A DNA stretch of 64,000 bases. Source: Raphanus sativus. Taxonomy: Eukaryota > Streptophyta > Magnoliopsida > Brassicales > Brassicaceae. The notes beneath the pieces were generated by a model that was not told the DNA's origin, ran no database searches, and was given only the letters and a program-made list of their open reading frames with translations. The position numbers and the translations under genes are program-made. This document shows, one piece after another, positions 1 to 10,962 of this stretch (within the stretch, counting starts at the first letter, position 1; every line of letters begins with the position of its first letter). The stretch spans positions 16,430,001 through 16,494,000 of the forward strand of contig NC_079517.1 in assembly GCF_000801105.2 (NCBI RefSeq), read 5' to 3'.

Positions 1-941
1 CACCGAAGCGATTTTATAAAGCCTAGCCATCTCTTCTCTACAGTAACGAATCAAAGACCAAGAACGTAAGACTAGGGGTTAATAGAACCAAGCTAAGCTA
101 ATAAAATATTTGCCTGCACTCACGGTTTTCTTGATGTTTCTCCTTCTTTGATATACTTCTCATAGAAGTTTTGGTAATATGCCTGAATCTCTCTAGGATC
201 GCTTTTTGCAAGCTGAGGCTTGGTTTCCTCTTCTTCCTTCAAAAAATTATAAAACATGTAAGCTCTTAATGATCCACTAAAGTGTAAATCTTATTACCTT
301 CACAAGCAAGTATGTAGTCTTTCTATACATAAATAAAAGTTGATTAAGATTGATGCAAGTATATATATTGATCTGAAGTTTTGAACCTATGTTTTTACCT
401 TCTCCAGCCGGTGTAGCAGATAGGTCTTAAACTGACGAACACCACGACCACTAGATGTATCATCCATCCTATGAGCCTTCTCAAACGCATGAAAGCGACC
501 TAACATCAAAGAAATAGAGTGTGTTACACAGAAACAAACCATACTGGTTATACAACTATGTCTATGTCAAGAACCCATCTATGACTATACAAACATCATT
601 AAAATAGAAACTGGCTAAAGCAAAACAAGAACTCTTGTTGTTATATATAGTAACAAAAGAAAAGAGACCTAAACATAACCAAGAGGACTCATCAGTATCT
701 TCTCAAAGTCAAAGAGTAGTGACTCACAGAGATAAGCAACTCGAGGATTATCCTTCTCGATTTCATTAGCAACACGAAGAATAGGAGCAATAGAAGCTAG
801 AGAAGAAGGAACAAGCTCGCTGTCCATGGCGCTAGCATCTTCGTTTGGTCTATCAATCATCATAGTGGTTGCACGAGAAGGAGCAACCCTTCTGGACTGA
901 GACCTAGGCAACTCTGCAGTTCCACTCGAACTAGCTTCCAT
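1..941 (-). CDS. GSL11: Callose synthase 6 (glucan synthase-like 11), N-terminal exons, cut by window edge
   Basis: This is the 5' part of a (1,3)-beta-glucan synthase, a large plasma-membrane enzyme that makes callose from UDP-glucose. Four exons are visible on the minus strand: 941-728, 499-399, 236-124 and 37-1, all with GT/AG junctions and compatible phases. The protein starts MEASSSG and contains [18 protein letters not shown], then [30 protein letters not shown] and [17 protein letters not shown], which is the conserved N-terminal region of the GSL family. The start at 941 has a good context (GCCATGG); the open frame further upstream has no ATG. The bulk of the protein (membrane segments and catalytic loop) lies beyond position 1. 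The assignment to CalS6/GSL11, rather than its close relative CalS7, rests on the N-terminal sequence and on gene order with the Arabidopsis block. Confidence 0.9.
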
Positions 942-1901
942 GGCCACCGTGAGTAAGAACAACCCTGTGTAACTCCCTCCTCTCCAAACTCAAACTCAGA
1001 AACCTCTTTGGTCAATCAAATCGAACAATGTCACTGAAAACAAAGTAAGAAGAGAGTATGATAATTGATCTCTCCTTTTGTAATCACTTTATAGAAAACA
1101 CAAAGACAAAAGAGAGATCAATAAAGAAAAGAAAAAAGAGTTTCCTTACGAGAGAGATTGTTTAATTTTAAATATATGTTTCTGCTTTTTAGCTTTTTCC
1201 CTCGCTTTTTTTTCTTTTGCTTTCTTTTTTCTCTCTTATTAGGTGTGGTACGAAGCTCTCTTGAATTCTTTTGCTTAGCGAGGAAGGTGAAAGTGGAGGG
1301 AAGGCAAAACAGGAATGACTTATGACAACAAATTAAAATGTCACTTTTTCTTTTCTGTTTCTATAAGAAAATTGCTATACGTAAACCAAAAAGAAAGCAG
1401 ATCAATGAGACTGGTTCAATAAGTTACTGGGAAGTAAGAACATATGTGTATCCACAAGCCTCTCCACATATCATGCAACTAAAACTGTAAAAAAAACTGT
1501 AACCAAAAAAGAATATTTACAGAGCTTTCTGGGATTAAACCTCCAGTTATATCTTATAAGCACACTCTTGTTTCCAAGGCCACGTAGGGAGTAGAAAACG
1601 AGCTTGTTTCAGCTCTAGTTTCACTCCAGCACCACAACACCATATTCAGGCTAGATCCATTACGCAACTCAATGAGGTTTTTCCCAGGTAACAAGAGAAG
1701 AACATTGATTCAGGCAATCGCTATGATGTTTCATTTGAGTTATATTGGACTTGCCTTAGAAACCTGTACCACCGAGTCCAAACCAAACACATGTGAACTG
1801 ACCTTCCTAACTAAAATTATATTTATTTAACAGATGTATTTGTTGGTTACAGTTTGATTCGGTTTATATATCCACCCTTGTTTATATATAGTGTATGCAG
1901 T
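942..1901. other. Intergenic: 5' flank of callose synthase and 3' flank of TOM1-like gene
   Basis: No coding sequence is visible here. The part next to the callose synthase start (about 1140-1260) is pyrimidine-rich on the plus strand, as expected of a plant 5' UTR or promoter read from the other strand. The rest is probably 3' UTR and spacer of the TOM1-like gene. Confidence 0.5.
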
Positions 1902-4358
1902 TCACAAAGCCTCTTCTTTAGTGAGCCTTAAATGACTTTGTAATTTAATATGTTGATAAAGAGAAGTGTGTACCTGGTTTTTTGAAACGGTTGTGGAGGT
2001 CCACTGCTGACGAGGCTGCCTTGCAACAGTATCGTAGTTGACATAAGTGATTCTTGTTTGTTCTTCTTGTCTATTCACATTGTTTTCAGGGGGTAACTCC
2101 CTCAACACCCATAAAACGAAAGCTAATGGTAAGGTCGAACCTGTTCAAAACCAAGTCATTATGGATTTTACTACATCTAAGGTCTTAAAAACGGCAAACA
2201 AAAGATGATTAAATACTTTACATATGAAATAGTATATGATCAGAAGAACCAATGCCTTGATGCCGTGTAACTTGTTTGGATTCCAATGATAGAAGAGCTG
2301 AGAATCACAAGTTGTTTTTTCGGTTAATAATGTTGGCAAATGTTAGATTTCGCTTAACACGTATGCATTCGGTACTAATGTCTTACCGGAATGTGAGTGA
2401 AAAGAGTGATTAAAGAGCTCACGGTGAAGCATACCACTGACACGCCTGCTAAACCCGATACCTATAGATGGTGAAAATATACTCTCAATGTAAGAATGCG
2501 ACTGATATCTGCAAGAAATTTAAAACTTGCGGAGGTCAATAAGAATCATTAGTTACCTTTCGCATCTCTGATGAAACTTGTTCCGACCGGACCTTCCTTA
2601 GGTTAAAGAGCAGACGCGTGCCTAGAGAACATAAAACGAGTTTGTAAGTTTCTGCTACTAGATCAAAGCCTAATGGTCTCACTGTGGCAAGATTAATAAG
2701 ATCACAGCAATTAAAGCCTATTAAAGCTCAATAGCTCTCAAACAAGTAAAGAAGTAAACCAACCACTCACCATAGAAGCATAGACCTCCTCCAGTGATTA
2801 GGATTATTGAAGCAAAAATATCTACATACACCTACACAGTACACAATTAGTGAAAGTTTATAAGACCAAGAACATTTATGAATAGCAACGAGTGATTGTA
2901 GCACAAAACCTCAGCCAATAACGAAGGATCTGCAGAATTATCTCCGGATGCAATCCAGATAAGGATTGCAAATGATATCATTAAGATGAACACAAGAACA
3001 ACCGCCTAGCAAAAGAGATAAGATAACTTATAAATGATTAGGCTAGAGCCTAGTGCTTAACTTCAGAACACCGAAAGCTATTACATACAGCAGCAACAAA
3101 CTTTTGTCGGGTGCCGACATGAATCCCATGGAAAGAGCAGCACTTTCTGCGATCACTTGCACTGGAAGAACCTGATTTGCTCTTGCTTTTCTCGAGCAAC
3201 ATTTGCTGGATGCTATTTTCTTCATCTTCATCATCCTCATCCTCCTCTCCATTTCCCTGATGGCAAACATCTACCCTATAACATTTTTTTTATAAAAAGT
3301 ATCAATGTCTTATATCGCTAAACAAGTTATCACATAGCAAGACCAGGTTTTACTTAGAAAGTACGTACCAGAAAGAGAGAAGTAGCAGAAAAGTTGCAAG
3401 AAACAGAATCTTGGGAAAGGCTGCAAGTAACATACGCTTCATCAGGGACTATATACTAAATCCATGTTCATAACAAGAGAAAAGAATCTTTACCCATAAG
3501 CAGAAAACCGAATGCGTTGGACCAATGATGCCACCTTGTGCAAGTTTCTATTATCGCAGCCACAAAATAAAGAAGCGAGCCTGCAAAAAAAGACAAGAGT
3601 AGAGTTCTTACTCAACCAATCTAATTCTTCCCTCATTATCTCTGTTGAGGTGAGGAATATCCATAGGATTTACCAGTGTTTGAGGAGCCAATCATAAGAT
3701 GAAGAACCTGCATGTTTTCATAGATGGATATGTTAGATACACTCCATGACAAGTAACGAGAACATAGAACTTTACTTTAGAACACATTGATAAACAACCA
3801 GTAAAGACGAGAAGAAATTACTTTCTGCCGTGTCCATCCAACTCGTTTATCCCTCCTGTGAAACCGATTTAACTGAAAGAAGAAGTTGGCAGCCAAGATA
3901 AATCTTATAAGCCCAAACCAACAAAAATAGAGAGAATGAGAATTTTTTTCATTACAAAGGAACCAATGAACAAAAACTTAAAATCTATTATTACACTTCT
4001 GAAAAAGAAAGGTTTCAACTTTCTACAGATAATTCGTATCGGATTCAGAATCCCTGAATCAAATCTAAAGACACACTCCCATCTCCCTGAGTTCTTATTC
4101 AGAGAGTTGACCTAAAACTTAAAAGGTCAACAACAATAACAGACACATCTCTAAAGACTAGAATCACCCAGTTCAACAAAAAAATATTTTGAAATCAAAT
4201 TGAACTAAAAAAAGAAGAAGAAGAAGATAAAGAACCTGAAGGAATGCGATGAGAGCGAGAGCGCCATCGATTAAAGCAAGACAGATATTAATGGCCATGA
4301 AACTCGGAGCATAGCATTTGTCCGTCTTCGATTCCAAAACACTTCTTGTGATCGTCAT
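1902..4358 (-). CDS. TOM1/TOM3/THH1-like seven-transmembrane protein (DUF1084 family)
   Basis: Multi-pass membrane protein related to the TOM1/TOM3/THH1 family, host proteins known as membrane anchors used by tobamoviruses; their normal role is poorly defined. Twelve exons join in phase: 4358-4236, 3872-3822, 3707-3674, 3580-3494, 3420-3369, 3275-3089, 3005-2910, 2831-2771, 2621-2557, 2461-2387, 2297-2222 and 2140-1902, giving 381 codons plus stop. Family features seen are the start MTITRSVLESKTDKCYAPSF, a first membrane helix, KRVGWTRQKVLHLMIGSSN, WSNAFGFLLM, an acidic cytosolic loop rich in E and D, and further hydrophobic helices. By gene order it matches Arabidopsis At3g59090. The 3' end is uncertain: the last exon may instead splice after SKNQ (a GT follows at about 1971) and end elsewhere. 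Confidence 0.85.
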
Positions 4359-5166
4359 GGCGAATCCTCTCTTTCTCGTTACTCTCTGAGATCGAAATGG
4401 CCGAGATTTTTAGGTATGTAGAGAGAGAGGATCGAAGAACACAACTGAGAGACAGACAGGTGTTTGTAGGAGATGGGTTGGCTCTGGTCTGAAATAATAT
4501 TATTTTATTTAAAACTATCTCATTAATATATTTTCTGAAATTTAATAAATACTTACTCAAAAGAAATCAATTTATAATATATTCTGACTCTTTCTTTATC
4601 CATCTAATTCAAAAAAAAATTGGAAAGGATTAGCTCATTTTTTATTTTACTTTATTACTAAGATTATGTTTTAGGAAATTAAATATACTGTTATATTCAA
4701 AAAAAAAAAATCAAATAAAAGACACAAAACGTTCTGATTTATCCTAGTTTTAGTGCTTTCATACTCGACGGATCATTACTATAAAATTTAAACCATATCT
4801 ATACGACTATACCAAAGCCTTATCCAAAACTAAGTACTAAATTATTTGTTATCCTCCCCATAGTTTATCCTAGTTTTACTTGTTAGACTATAGAAGATCT
4901 TGTGATAATAATAGCAAGCAACATTAACATTAACACACTTGTAGTTGTATTCAGAAATTGAGTGTTGAATCAGTACATTAGATAGATATAAACTTTGTTC
5001 TACAGAAAATACATTATTGAAAGAAAAATAATATTTATCCTAAAGAATGAAAAAAATATTAAAGAGAACAAAAAATCTCTGGTCCTCCTCCTTGTTGCTA
5101 TCTTTCTTGTGTGTACAATTGCTTTAACGAACTTTTTATCTGCAAAAACTCAACAAGAAGGTTTGT
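4359..5166. other. Intergenic between TOM1-like gene and aspartyl protease
   Basis: AT-rich spacer with no supported coding sequence. It should hold the 5' UTR and promoter of the TOM1-like gene (about 4359-4500) and the 3' UTR of the protease (near 5100-5166). I see no transposon ends or RNA genes. Confidence 0.5.
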
Positions 5167-6762
5167 TTATACATCTGCACACCTTGTGGGTGCAAACCCA
5201 AGCCTGGACCTCTTGGTATCATAGAGTATATGAAAGTTCTGCTGCTGATAGTTTCCAATGATGGAGAACGCTGACTTTGGAGTTCCAAGAATCGCCAAGC
5301 AGACCAAATCATCACTCAACCAAATGAATGAGTTTTCTGTAGGGAAGTTCCAAACCGCACCGTCTGCAAACTCAATCCCAAGCTCAGGAAGCTGAACGTT
5401 ATCCACACCAGAGACGTTGAAGCAAGGGTCTAGCACCGGGAAGTCTCTGTAGACAGGGTACTTCCCTTTCACTTCCTCAGCAATCTTGTTCTTGATGATC
5501 TCATAAGCAGGCTCAGCAAAGTAACTCAACGTTGTACCCGAATCAATGATGGTTCCTCCAGCACCGTCCGATGAGATGTTCCATGTTTCTTCGGGTATGT
5601 TCACAACGTGCCCCGCGACAAGAATGGACTTGATCTGTACGTAGTAGAATGTCTCAACCAAGTTTTCTTTGGCCGCGACGAAAGAAGTGAAGTTCAGGTT
5701 CGGATGGCTCAGCAGATCCTTGTCTTCACCGAAGATCAACTTGCTGCTAACGTTAGCGTCGCTGTTTCTATCGACAAGGCAGTAAGAGAAGGAGTGACCA
5801 TAAAGAGACTGAAGCTGAGATGAGAACGAAAGCGGACCTCTTCCTAAACCAAGCAGCCCCGCAGCACCGTGGAAGAGACCTCTGTTCCAGTGACCACAAC
5901 CAAACATCATGTTCTCAACGTTATACAGCTCAGAGCTCCCTCCGTTGGTGGTGAGATTAACGGTGAAAGTCTCGACTGCGAAGTCTCCGGTGGTGTTGGA
6001 GCTGTCTCCGTACCAGTAGTAGTAAGGACACGGTTGGTTCTCTGATTTGCAAGGCTTTGGAGGGTTGGGTGGTGAGACTAGGCTGCATCTTGGGTCGTTG
6101 CAAGTTATGTTCTTGAAAGAGGTAGAGGTTGTTGGGTCGTAAAACGCACCGTTTTGCTGGAAACAGTCGTAGCAAGGCAGGCATTGGATCCAGTTTAAGT
6201 CACTTCCTGTGTCGAGGATCAAGGAGAAGTGTTTTGGCGGTGAACCGACTAACACGTCCATGAAGTACTCGCCTGAACCGAGAGACATACCGGACTCGAG
6301 TGTAGCCACCAGTTGACCAGGCTTCTCCACCTCCGCGGGAGAGGTAACAACTTCTTTCTTCTTGTTCTTGTTCTGTTTATGAGGTTTGGAAAGAGTGTTT
6401 TGGTTCTTCTTCTCCAAGACTCTTATGTGAAGCATCTGGATTCTTGTGAGATCTTTGATTTGGAGCTCAAGAACTGGATGTGTTGATTCTTGTTTGGTCG
6501 TTGCCTGTCGGCGCTTTAAGTGAAACTTCACCGTTTTGTTTTCTACTGTTGTTTCCTTGGTGGGTGGGGTAGAGAAACCGCAGTCGTCGCTTGTGGAAGA
6601 AGAAACAGAGCCGAAGCGCATCGGATTCGGGAAATCAAACCCGGAAAAGCCTGAGATGTTCTTCTTCTGCTCATTGGTTCCGGCGAGGGCTCTCGAGTCA
6701 CCGGAAAAAGCTGTGACGAAGAAGAAAACAAGACAAAGAATGAAACTTTGCTTGGACAACAT
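5167..6762 (-). CDS. Pepsin-like aspartyl protease (A1 family, CDR1/nepenthesin type)
   Basis: Intact single-exon gene of 531 codons for a secreted or apoplastic aspartic protease. Residues 1 to about 21 form a hydrophobic signal peptide (MLSKQSFILCLVFFFVTAFS). A basic, Lys/Asn-rich pro-region follows, to about residue 155. The two catalytic motifs are DTGSDL (Asp at about 184) and IIDSGTTLSYF (Asp at about 407). Between them lies the Cys-rich nepenthesin-type insert (CLPCYDC, CNDPRC, PCPYYYWYGD). The C-terminal lobe ends in SIIGNYQQQNFHILYD and LGFAPTRC, standard for plant A1B proteases. Several N-x-S/T sites suggest glycosylation. There is no GPI-like tail. It corresponds by position to Arabidopsis At3g59080. 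The physiological substrate is unknown. Confidence 0.93.
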   Translation of the reverse strand: MLSKQSFILCLVFFFVTAFSGDSRALAGTNEQKKNISGFSGFDFPNPMRFGSVSSSTSDDCGFSTPPTKETTVENKTVKFHLKRRQATTKQESTHPVLELQIKDLTRIQMLHIRVLEKKNQNTLSKPHKQNKNKKKEVVTSPAEVEKPGQLVATLESGMSLGSGEYFMDVLVGSPPKHFSLILDTGSDLNWIQCLPCYDCFQQNGAFYDPTTSTSFKNITCNDPRCSLVSPPNPPKPCKSENQPCPYYYWYGDSSNTTGDFAVETFTVNLTTNGGSSELYNVENMMFGCGHWNRGLFHGAAGLLGLGRGPLSFSSQLQSLYGHSFSYCLVDRNSDANVSSKLIFGEDKDLLSHPNLNFTSFVAAKENLVETFYYVQIKSILVAGHVVNIPEETWNISSDGAGGTIIDSGTTLSYFAEPAYEIIKNKIAEEVKGKYPVYRDFPVLDPCFNVSGVDNVQLPELGIEFADGAVWNFPTENSFIWLSDDLVCLAILGTPKSAFSIIGNYQQQNFHILYDTKRSRLGFAPTRCADV

Positions 6763-7096
6763 TTAAGTGAAATCTCCGACAACAACAAAGCTCGGAGTGG
6801 CCGTGAAAGGAAACTTTTTGGGGGAGATTTGATAGATTGTGAGAAATTGATTCTGAAGGAAAAGAAGAGAGAATGAGTTTAGAGTTAGAGAGAGAGAGGG
6901 AGGAAGAGCAAAGAACAGTAAGGAGGATCTGGTGAAGTCAGATTACCGAAAATAAAGTAATAGTTGATAATTGTTGACCAAAGTCTTCTTCCTCTTCACG
7001 CGGTTTCATACTTAAAGGACCAAACATGGAAGCGAAGGAAGAGCGGTAAAACATTTTGTGGAATGGTTCTTCGTCTAAAACATTTTCTTTGTTTTT
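6763..7096. other. Upstream region of the aspartyl protease
   Basis: Holds the protease 5' UTR (a purine-rich GAGAGAGAGGG stretch on the plus strand near 6890) and its proximal promoter. A LINE insertion begins immediately beyond this segment, so the native upstream DNA is interrupted about 350 bp from the start codon. Confidence 0.5.
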
Positions 7097-7111
7097 TTTT
7101 TTGTTTAGTTT
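7097..7111. repeat. Target-site duplication of the LINE (left copy)
   Basis: The 15-mer TTTTTTGTTTAGTTT lies directly before the oligo-T that represents the LINE poly(A) tail. The same 15-mer recurs at 12176-12190 at the other end of the element. Confidence 0.85.
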
Positions 7112-7305
7112 TTTTTTTTTTTGTAACTTGGCATTCATTTAATATTAAAAGAACAGAAAATGTTTACAGGCCAAAGCCTAAGTGTTTTGGGAGCAGCCCA
7201 TTAAGCAATCTAAAAGAACCATTAGTAAGAACCCATAAGCCCAAGATTTGAGTAGCCCAAGTGGAGAGGAAGTTCGATGGTTACGAGGGGAAGAGCGGAG
7301 TAGTT

Positions 7306-10300
7306 TCAACGGTGCCATTGTTGCATCGCAGCGGATGAGAGACGAGGGTTTGATTCTCTAAAGCTCTGCAGCTTATTTCGGAGTTGATGATCGATGACTG
7401 AGAAGATGGTGTCCACTGATCTGAAGGTGTTGGAGTGTAATCTGCTGTTTCTCTCATTCCAAATCCAGTAAAGAGATGATTGCCATGCAAGAAGAGTAAG
7501 CAACCTTTTTGATTTCTGCGATTTATGCTTTGACAGTCCTTTCATCTGAGCGAGAGTTTGATTCCAGTCCGGCGAAGGCGTGAGACGACAGCGGGAGGCA
7601 CAGAGAGACCAAAGGGCGAAGCTAAACTGGCAAGAGTGGTAGAGATGGTTTCTGGTTTCTGGTGCTGCGTTACAGAGTAGGCACAGCGGAGAAACTTGAA
7701 GTCCCCAAGAGATCATACGGTCCCGCGTCGGCGATCTATCCAATATGATTAGCCAAGCGTTGAAATTGTGTCTAGGGATTCCATTCGGTGTCCAAGCTAC
7801 AGGCGCCCAATCAACTTCATCTACCTCTCCACATAAGTATGTGTAAGTTGTTCCAGTGCTATAAGTAGTTAACACCTTACCATCAACCTCCCATTCATAG
7901 AAATCCGGAGCATCTGTAAGTTCGACGGTGGTAAGGTAGGTGAGTAACTGAAGCTGTCTTTCTGTTCTTGCAGAGGGGAGTCTCCAATTTCCATTCCGAC
8001 ATAAGGAAGCTACCGTGGCATTTAGCGGGATGCCAAGCCTGGTAGAGGAGAAGTCAAGGAACTCCGACAAGTTTCCGAACGGCGTCCAACTGTCAAACCA
8101 AAATCTAGCTGTGAGGCCATTCTCCAGTCGCTGCTTGATGAGGGGGTAAACAACATCTTTTAGCTTCAGCAGTTTGTTAGCGAGCCAGGAAAAGGATTGA
8201 TTCGGTTTTGTAGTCCAGTAGTTATGAATCGATCCTTTGAGAACAACATCTGTGAACCACGCCACCCATATGGAACCCGCTCTGAAGAACAGCAACCAGA
8301 TGAGTTTGATACAACAAGCTTTATTCCAGACATGAAGGTTCTTAATCCCAAGGCCTCCCTGCTCCTTTGTAAGCACAACTTTATCCCATGACACTCTTGC
8401 TGTATTGTGACTTTCTATATTCCCTTTCCACAGGAAGACACTACACAGAGAATTGATGCGAGCAATACAGGCTTTAGGGAGTATGAAAGCGGAGCACCAG
8501 AAGGTGGTTATACCTGCGATCACAGTCTTGATGAGGAGTAGTCTGCCTGAGAAGGAGAGACTTTTGACGGACCAAGAGGAGAGGCGAGTCTTGATTTGAT
8601 GAAGAAGTGGTTCACAGTTGGAGAGGTTTAGTTTCTTGGAGGTCATGGGAACTCCTAGATAGCGCACCGGTAGTACACCACAAGTCATTCCTGTCGAGGC
8701 TTGGATCGTCTCAATTTCAGCAGAGGAGAGGCCTGAGGCAAAGAAGCTCGTTTTCTGAAAACTCACGGCTAGCCCCGAGCGCTTTTCAAACTCATGAAGA
8801 ACCTGCATAACACTCTGAAGCGATTCAATAGAACCATCTATAAAGATCAGCAAATCATCTGCGAAAGACAGGTGCGTTAGCTTCATTGATTCACAGTTCT
8901 TATGGTATCTTATTTTCCCTTGTGCCGCTGCTTCCTTAAGCATATAAGATAGACAGTTCATTGCGATGACAAAAAGGTAAGGGGAAAGGGGATCCCCTTG
9001 CCTTAGTCCTCTCTTTCCCTTGAAGTAACCGTTGACAGTGCCATTGTAACCGAGCATAAAACTTGTTGTGCAGATACAGGCTTTGAGCTGAGCAATGAAG
9101 TGTGGAGGGACATTCAACCCTTGAAGACAGGATAGGAGGAACTCCCATGACAGGGTGTCAAATGCCTTGGCGATGTCAACTTTGATGGTAACTCTCTTTG
9201 GCCCTTTGTTCTTGTGGTAACCATGAATTAGCTCACTAGCTAGGACTGTATTTTCCACAAGCAATCTGTCCTTGACAAAAGCAGTTTGACATGGTAGGAT
9301 AAGCTGTTGCAGAATAGGCTTGAGTCTAGCAACCATTAAGCGTGAGATAACTTTGTAGACAGTGTTTAAGCAGGAAATAGGTCTAAAGTCTGAGATCTTT
9401 GTTGCCCCTGGATGCTTAGGAATGAGAGATAGAATAGTTGCATTAGCTGAGGTCGGTAGAAAAGCTGTGTGAAAGAAGTTTTGGATTGAAACCACCGCCT
9501 CAGAACCAACAATGTCCCATGCCGCCTTGAAAAAACCTGAAGAAAGACCATCCGGCCCTGGGGCCTTGTTTGGGTTTAATTTGAAGAAAAGTCTTTTTAT
9601 TTCTTCAGGTGTAGGAAGTTGAAGCATTGCAGTGACTTGCTGATGAGTGCAACGAAAGGGAATAAGAGATGAGAACCAAGTAGCGCTCGAGACTGTGATG
9701 GGAGGAGTATAAAACCGAGGCCCAAGGATCGATCTGAAATGTTCAATCGCCATTAAGCTCATTTGGATCGGGTCTGTGATCAACACACCAGAAGCTGAGA
9801 GAAAGCATCTGATAGCATTGTAACTCGCTCTGACTTGGCAGATTCGGTGGAAGTAGATGGTGTTTAAGTCCCCTTCTCTTAGCCAATTTATCCGTGACTT
9901 TTGTCTAAAGAAACATTCTTCAATTTCTCTAAGAAAAAGCCATTTTTGGTGCAGATCCCTCTCCTCTTGGTATAGCTGTGGTGAAGGATTTTGAAGCGCT
10001 TGTACCTGCACACATTGTAACAAACTGTAAGTCTCACTCACTCTCTCTTGTATTTTTGAAAAGTTCTCTCGATTTAGTCTCTTTAGCTCTCCCTTAAGGG
10101 TCTTTAGTTTCCAACAGAACCGGGATAGATTTGAACACATGCTTCCGGTGCTACTCCAAGCATCATTAACTACCTTAGAAAAGCTAGGGTGTTTGGTTAG
10201 GTAGTTTTGGAATTTGAAAGGGTGGGTACCAGCAGTGGGTAGGCTTACAGCGAGGTCTAACAGACAGGGGCAGTGGTCTGAGAAAAGCTGAGGAAGGAAG

Positions 10301-10962
10301 GTTACTGAGGCATGGGGGAAAGTAGCTATCGTTACGGCATTCACCAACAGTCTGTCTAGTTTCTTGGCAATGGGACTTTCAGGTTGGTTATTGGTCCAAG
10401 TAAGGTTTGGCCCATTGAATCTGAGATCAAATGTTCCAGTCTGAGTGAGGCAGTCACGCATGGTGAACATCTGATTATCAAGCGCAGAGACTGAAGGTGA
10501 AGAGTGCTCTACTGGATGGATGATCTGGTTAAAATCTCCTCCAATCAACCAAGGGGAGTTTTCTAGTTGTAGGTTACTGTGAAGGCGCATGAGTTCAACC
10601 CAGAGATCCATTCTATCAGCTATCTCATTAGAAGCGTACACTGCCGTGCAGTAAGCGGGTGGGTGATTTGGAAGGGTTAGGATGGCGGTTAAGGTTTGGG
10701 AGGTTTGGGATATCAGTTGGACAGAGGCTGGGTGTTTCCAAATCAGAATTATTCTTCCATCCTCATCAGAGTTGTGGTTGGAAGCATAATTCCAAGTGGG
10801 ACAGAGTTTGGACATAATGGGAGGCAAAAAGGGTTCTTTTATATGGGATTCTAAGATTGCTCCAAAAAGTGGCTTATGGCATGCTAACCAATCAACAAAA
10901 GGCCTATGCTTGTCCGGCATATTTAGTCCTCGGACATTCCAAAAAAAGAGTTTTGAACTCAT
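7306..10962 (-). CDS. LINE ORF2: endonuclease / reverse transcriptase
   Basis: Open frame of 1218 codons. The N-terminus is an APE-type endonuclease: it begins FFWNVRGLN, has GGDFNQI at about residue 140, and SDHCPCLLDL near residue 230. The reverse transcriptase carries LNPNKAPGPDG, FRPISCLN, GLRQGDPLSPYLF and the catalytic FADDLLIF (about residue 699). A zf-RVT domain near the C-terminus has the spacing C-x2-C followed by H and C (SPLCLLCNAAPETRNHLYHSC). No RNase H domain is evident. The ATG overlaps the ORF1 stop as ATGA at 10959-10962. No internal stop or frameshift is seen, so the protein may be functional even though the copy is 5'-truncated. Confidence 0.93.
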   Translation of the reverse strand: MSSKLFFWNVRGLNMPDKHRPFVDWLACHKPLFGAILESHIKEPFLPPIMSKLCPTWNYASNHNSDEDGRIILIWKHPASVQLISQTSQTLTAILTLPNHPPAYCTAVYASNEIADRMDLWVELMRLHSNLQLENSPWLIGGDFNQIIHPVEHSSPSVSALDNQMFTMRDCLTQTGTFDLRFNGPNLTWTNNQPESPIAKKLDRLLVNAVTIATFPHASVTFLPQLFSDHCPCLLDLAVSLPTAGTHPFKFQNYLTKHPSFSKVVNDAWSSTGSMCSNLSRFCWKLKTLKGELKRLNRENFSKIQERVSETYSLLQCVQVQALQNPSPQLYQEERDLHQKWLFLREIEECFFRQKSRINWLREGDLNTIYFHRICQVRASYNAIRCFLSASGVLITDPIQMSLMAIEHFRSILGPRFYTPPITVSSATWFSSLIPFRCTHQQVTAMLQLPTPEEIKRLFFKLNPNKAPGPDGLSSGFFKAAWDIVGSEAVVSIQNFFHTAFLPTSANATILSLIPKHPGATKISDFRPISCLNTVYKVISRLMVARLKPILQQLILPCQTAFVKDRLLVENTVLASELIHGYHKNKGPKRVTIKVDIAKAFDTLSWEFLLSCLQGLNVPPHFIAQLKACICTTSFMLGYNGTVNGYFKGKRGLRQGDPLSPYLFVIAMNCLSYMLKEAAAQGKIRYHKNCESMKLTHLSFADDLLIFIDGSIESLQSVMQVLHEFEKRSGLAVSFQKTSFFASGLSSAEIETIQASTGMTCGVLPVRYLGVPMTSKKLNLSNCEPLLHQIKTRLSSWSVKSLSFSGRLLLIKTVIAGITTFWCSAFILPKACIARINSLCSVFLWKGNIESHNTARVSWDKVVLTKEQGGLGIKNLHVWNKACCIKLIWLLFFRAGSIWVAWFTDVVLKGSIHNYWTTKPNQSFSWLANKLLKLKDVVYPLIKQRLENGLTARFWFDSWTPFGNLSEFLDFSSTRLGIPLNATVASLCRNGNWRLPSARTERQLQLLTYLTTVELTDAPDFYEWEVDGKVLTTYSTGTTYTYLCGEVDEVDWAPVAWTPNGIPRHNFNAWLIILDRSPTRDRMISWGLQVSPLCLLCNAAPETRNHLYHSCQFSFALWSLCASRCRLTPSPDWNQTLAQMKGLSKHKSQKSKRLLTLLAWQSSLYWIWNERNSRLHSNTFRSVDTIFSVIDHQLRNKLQSFRESNPRLSSAAMQQWHR

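Noticed and set aside
7281..7490. Short minus-strand frame at the LINE 3' end
   Set aside because: Alternative frame within the end of ORF2.
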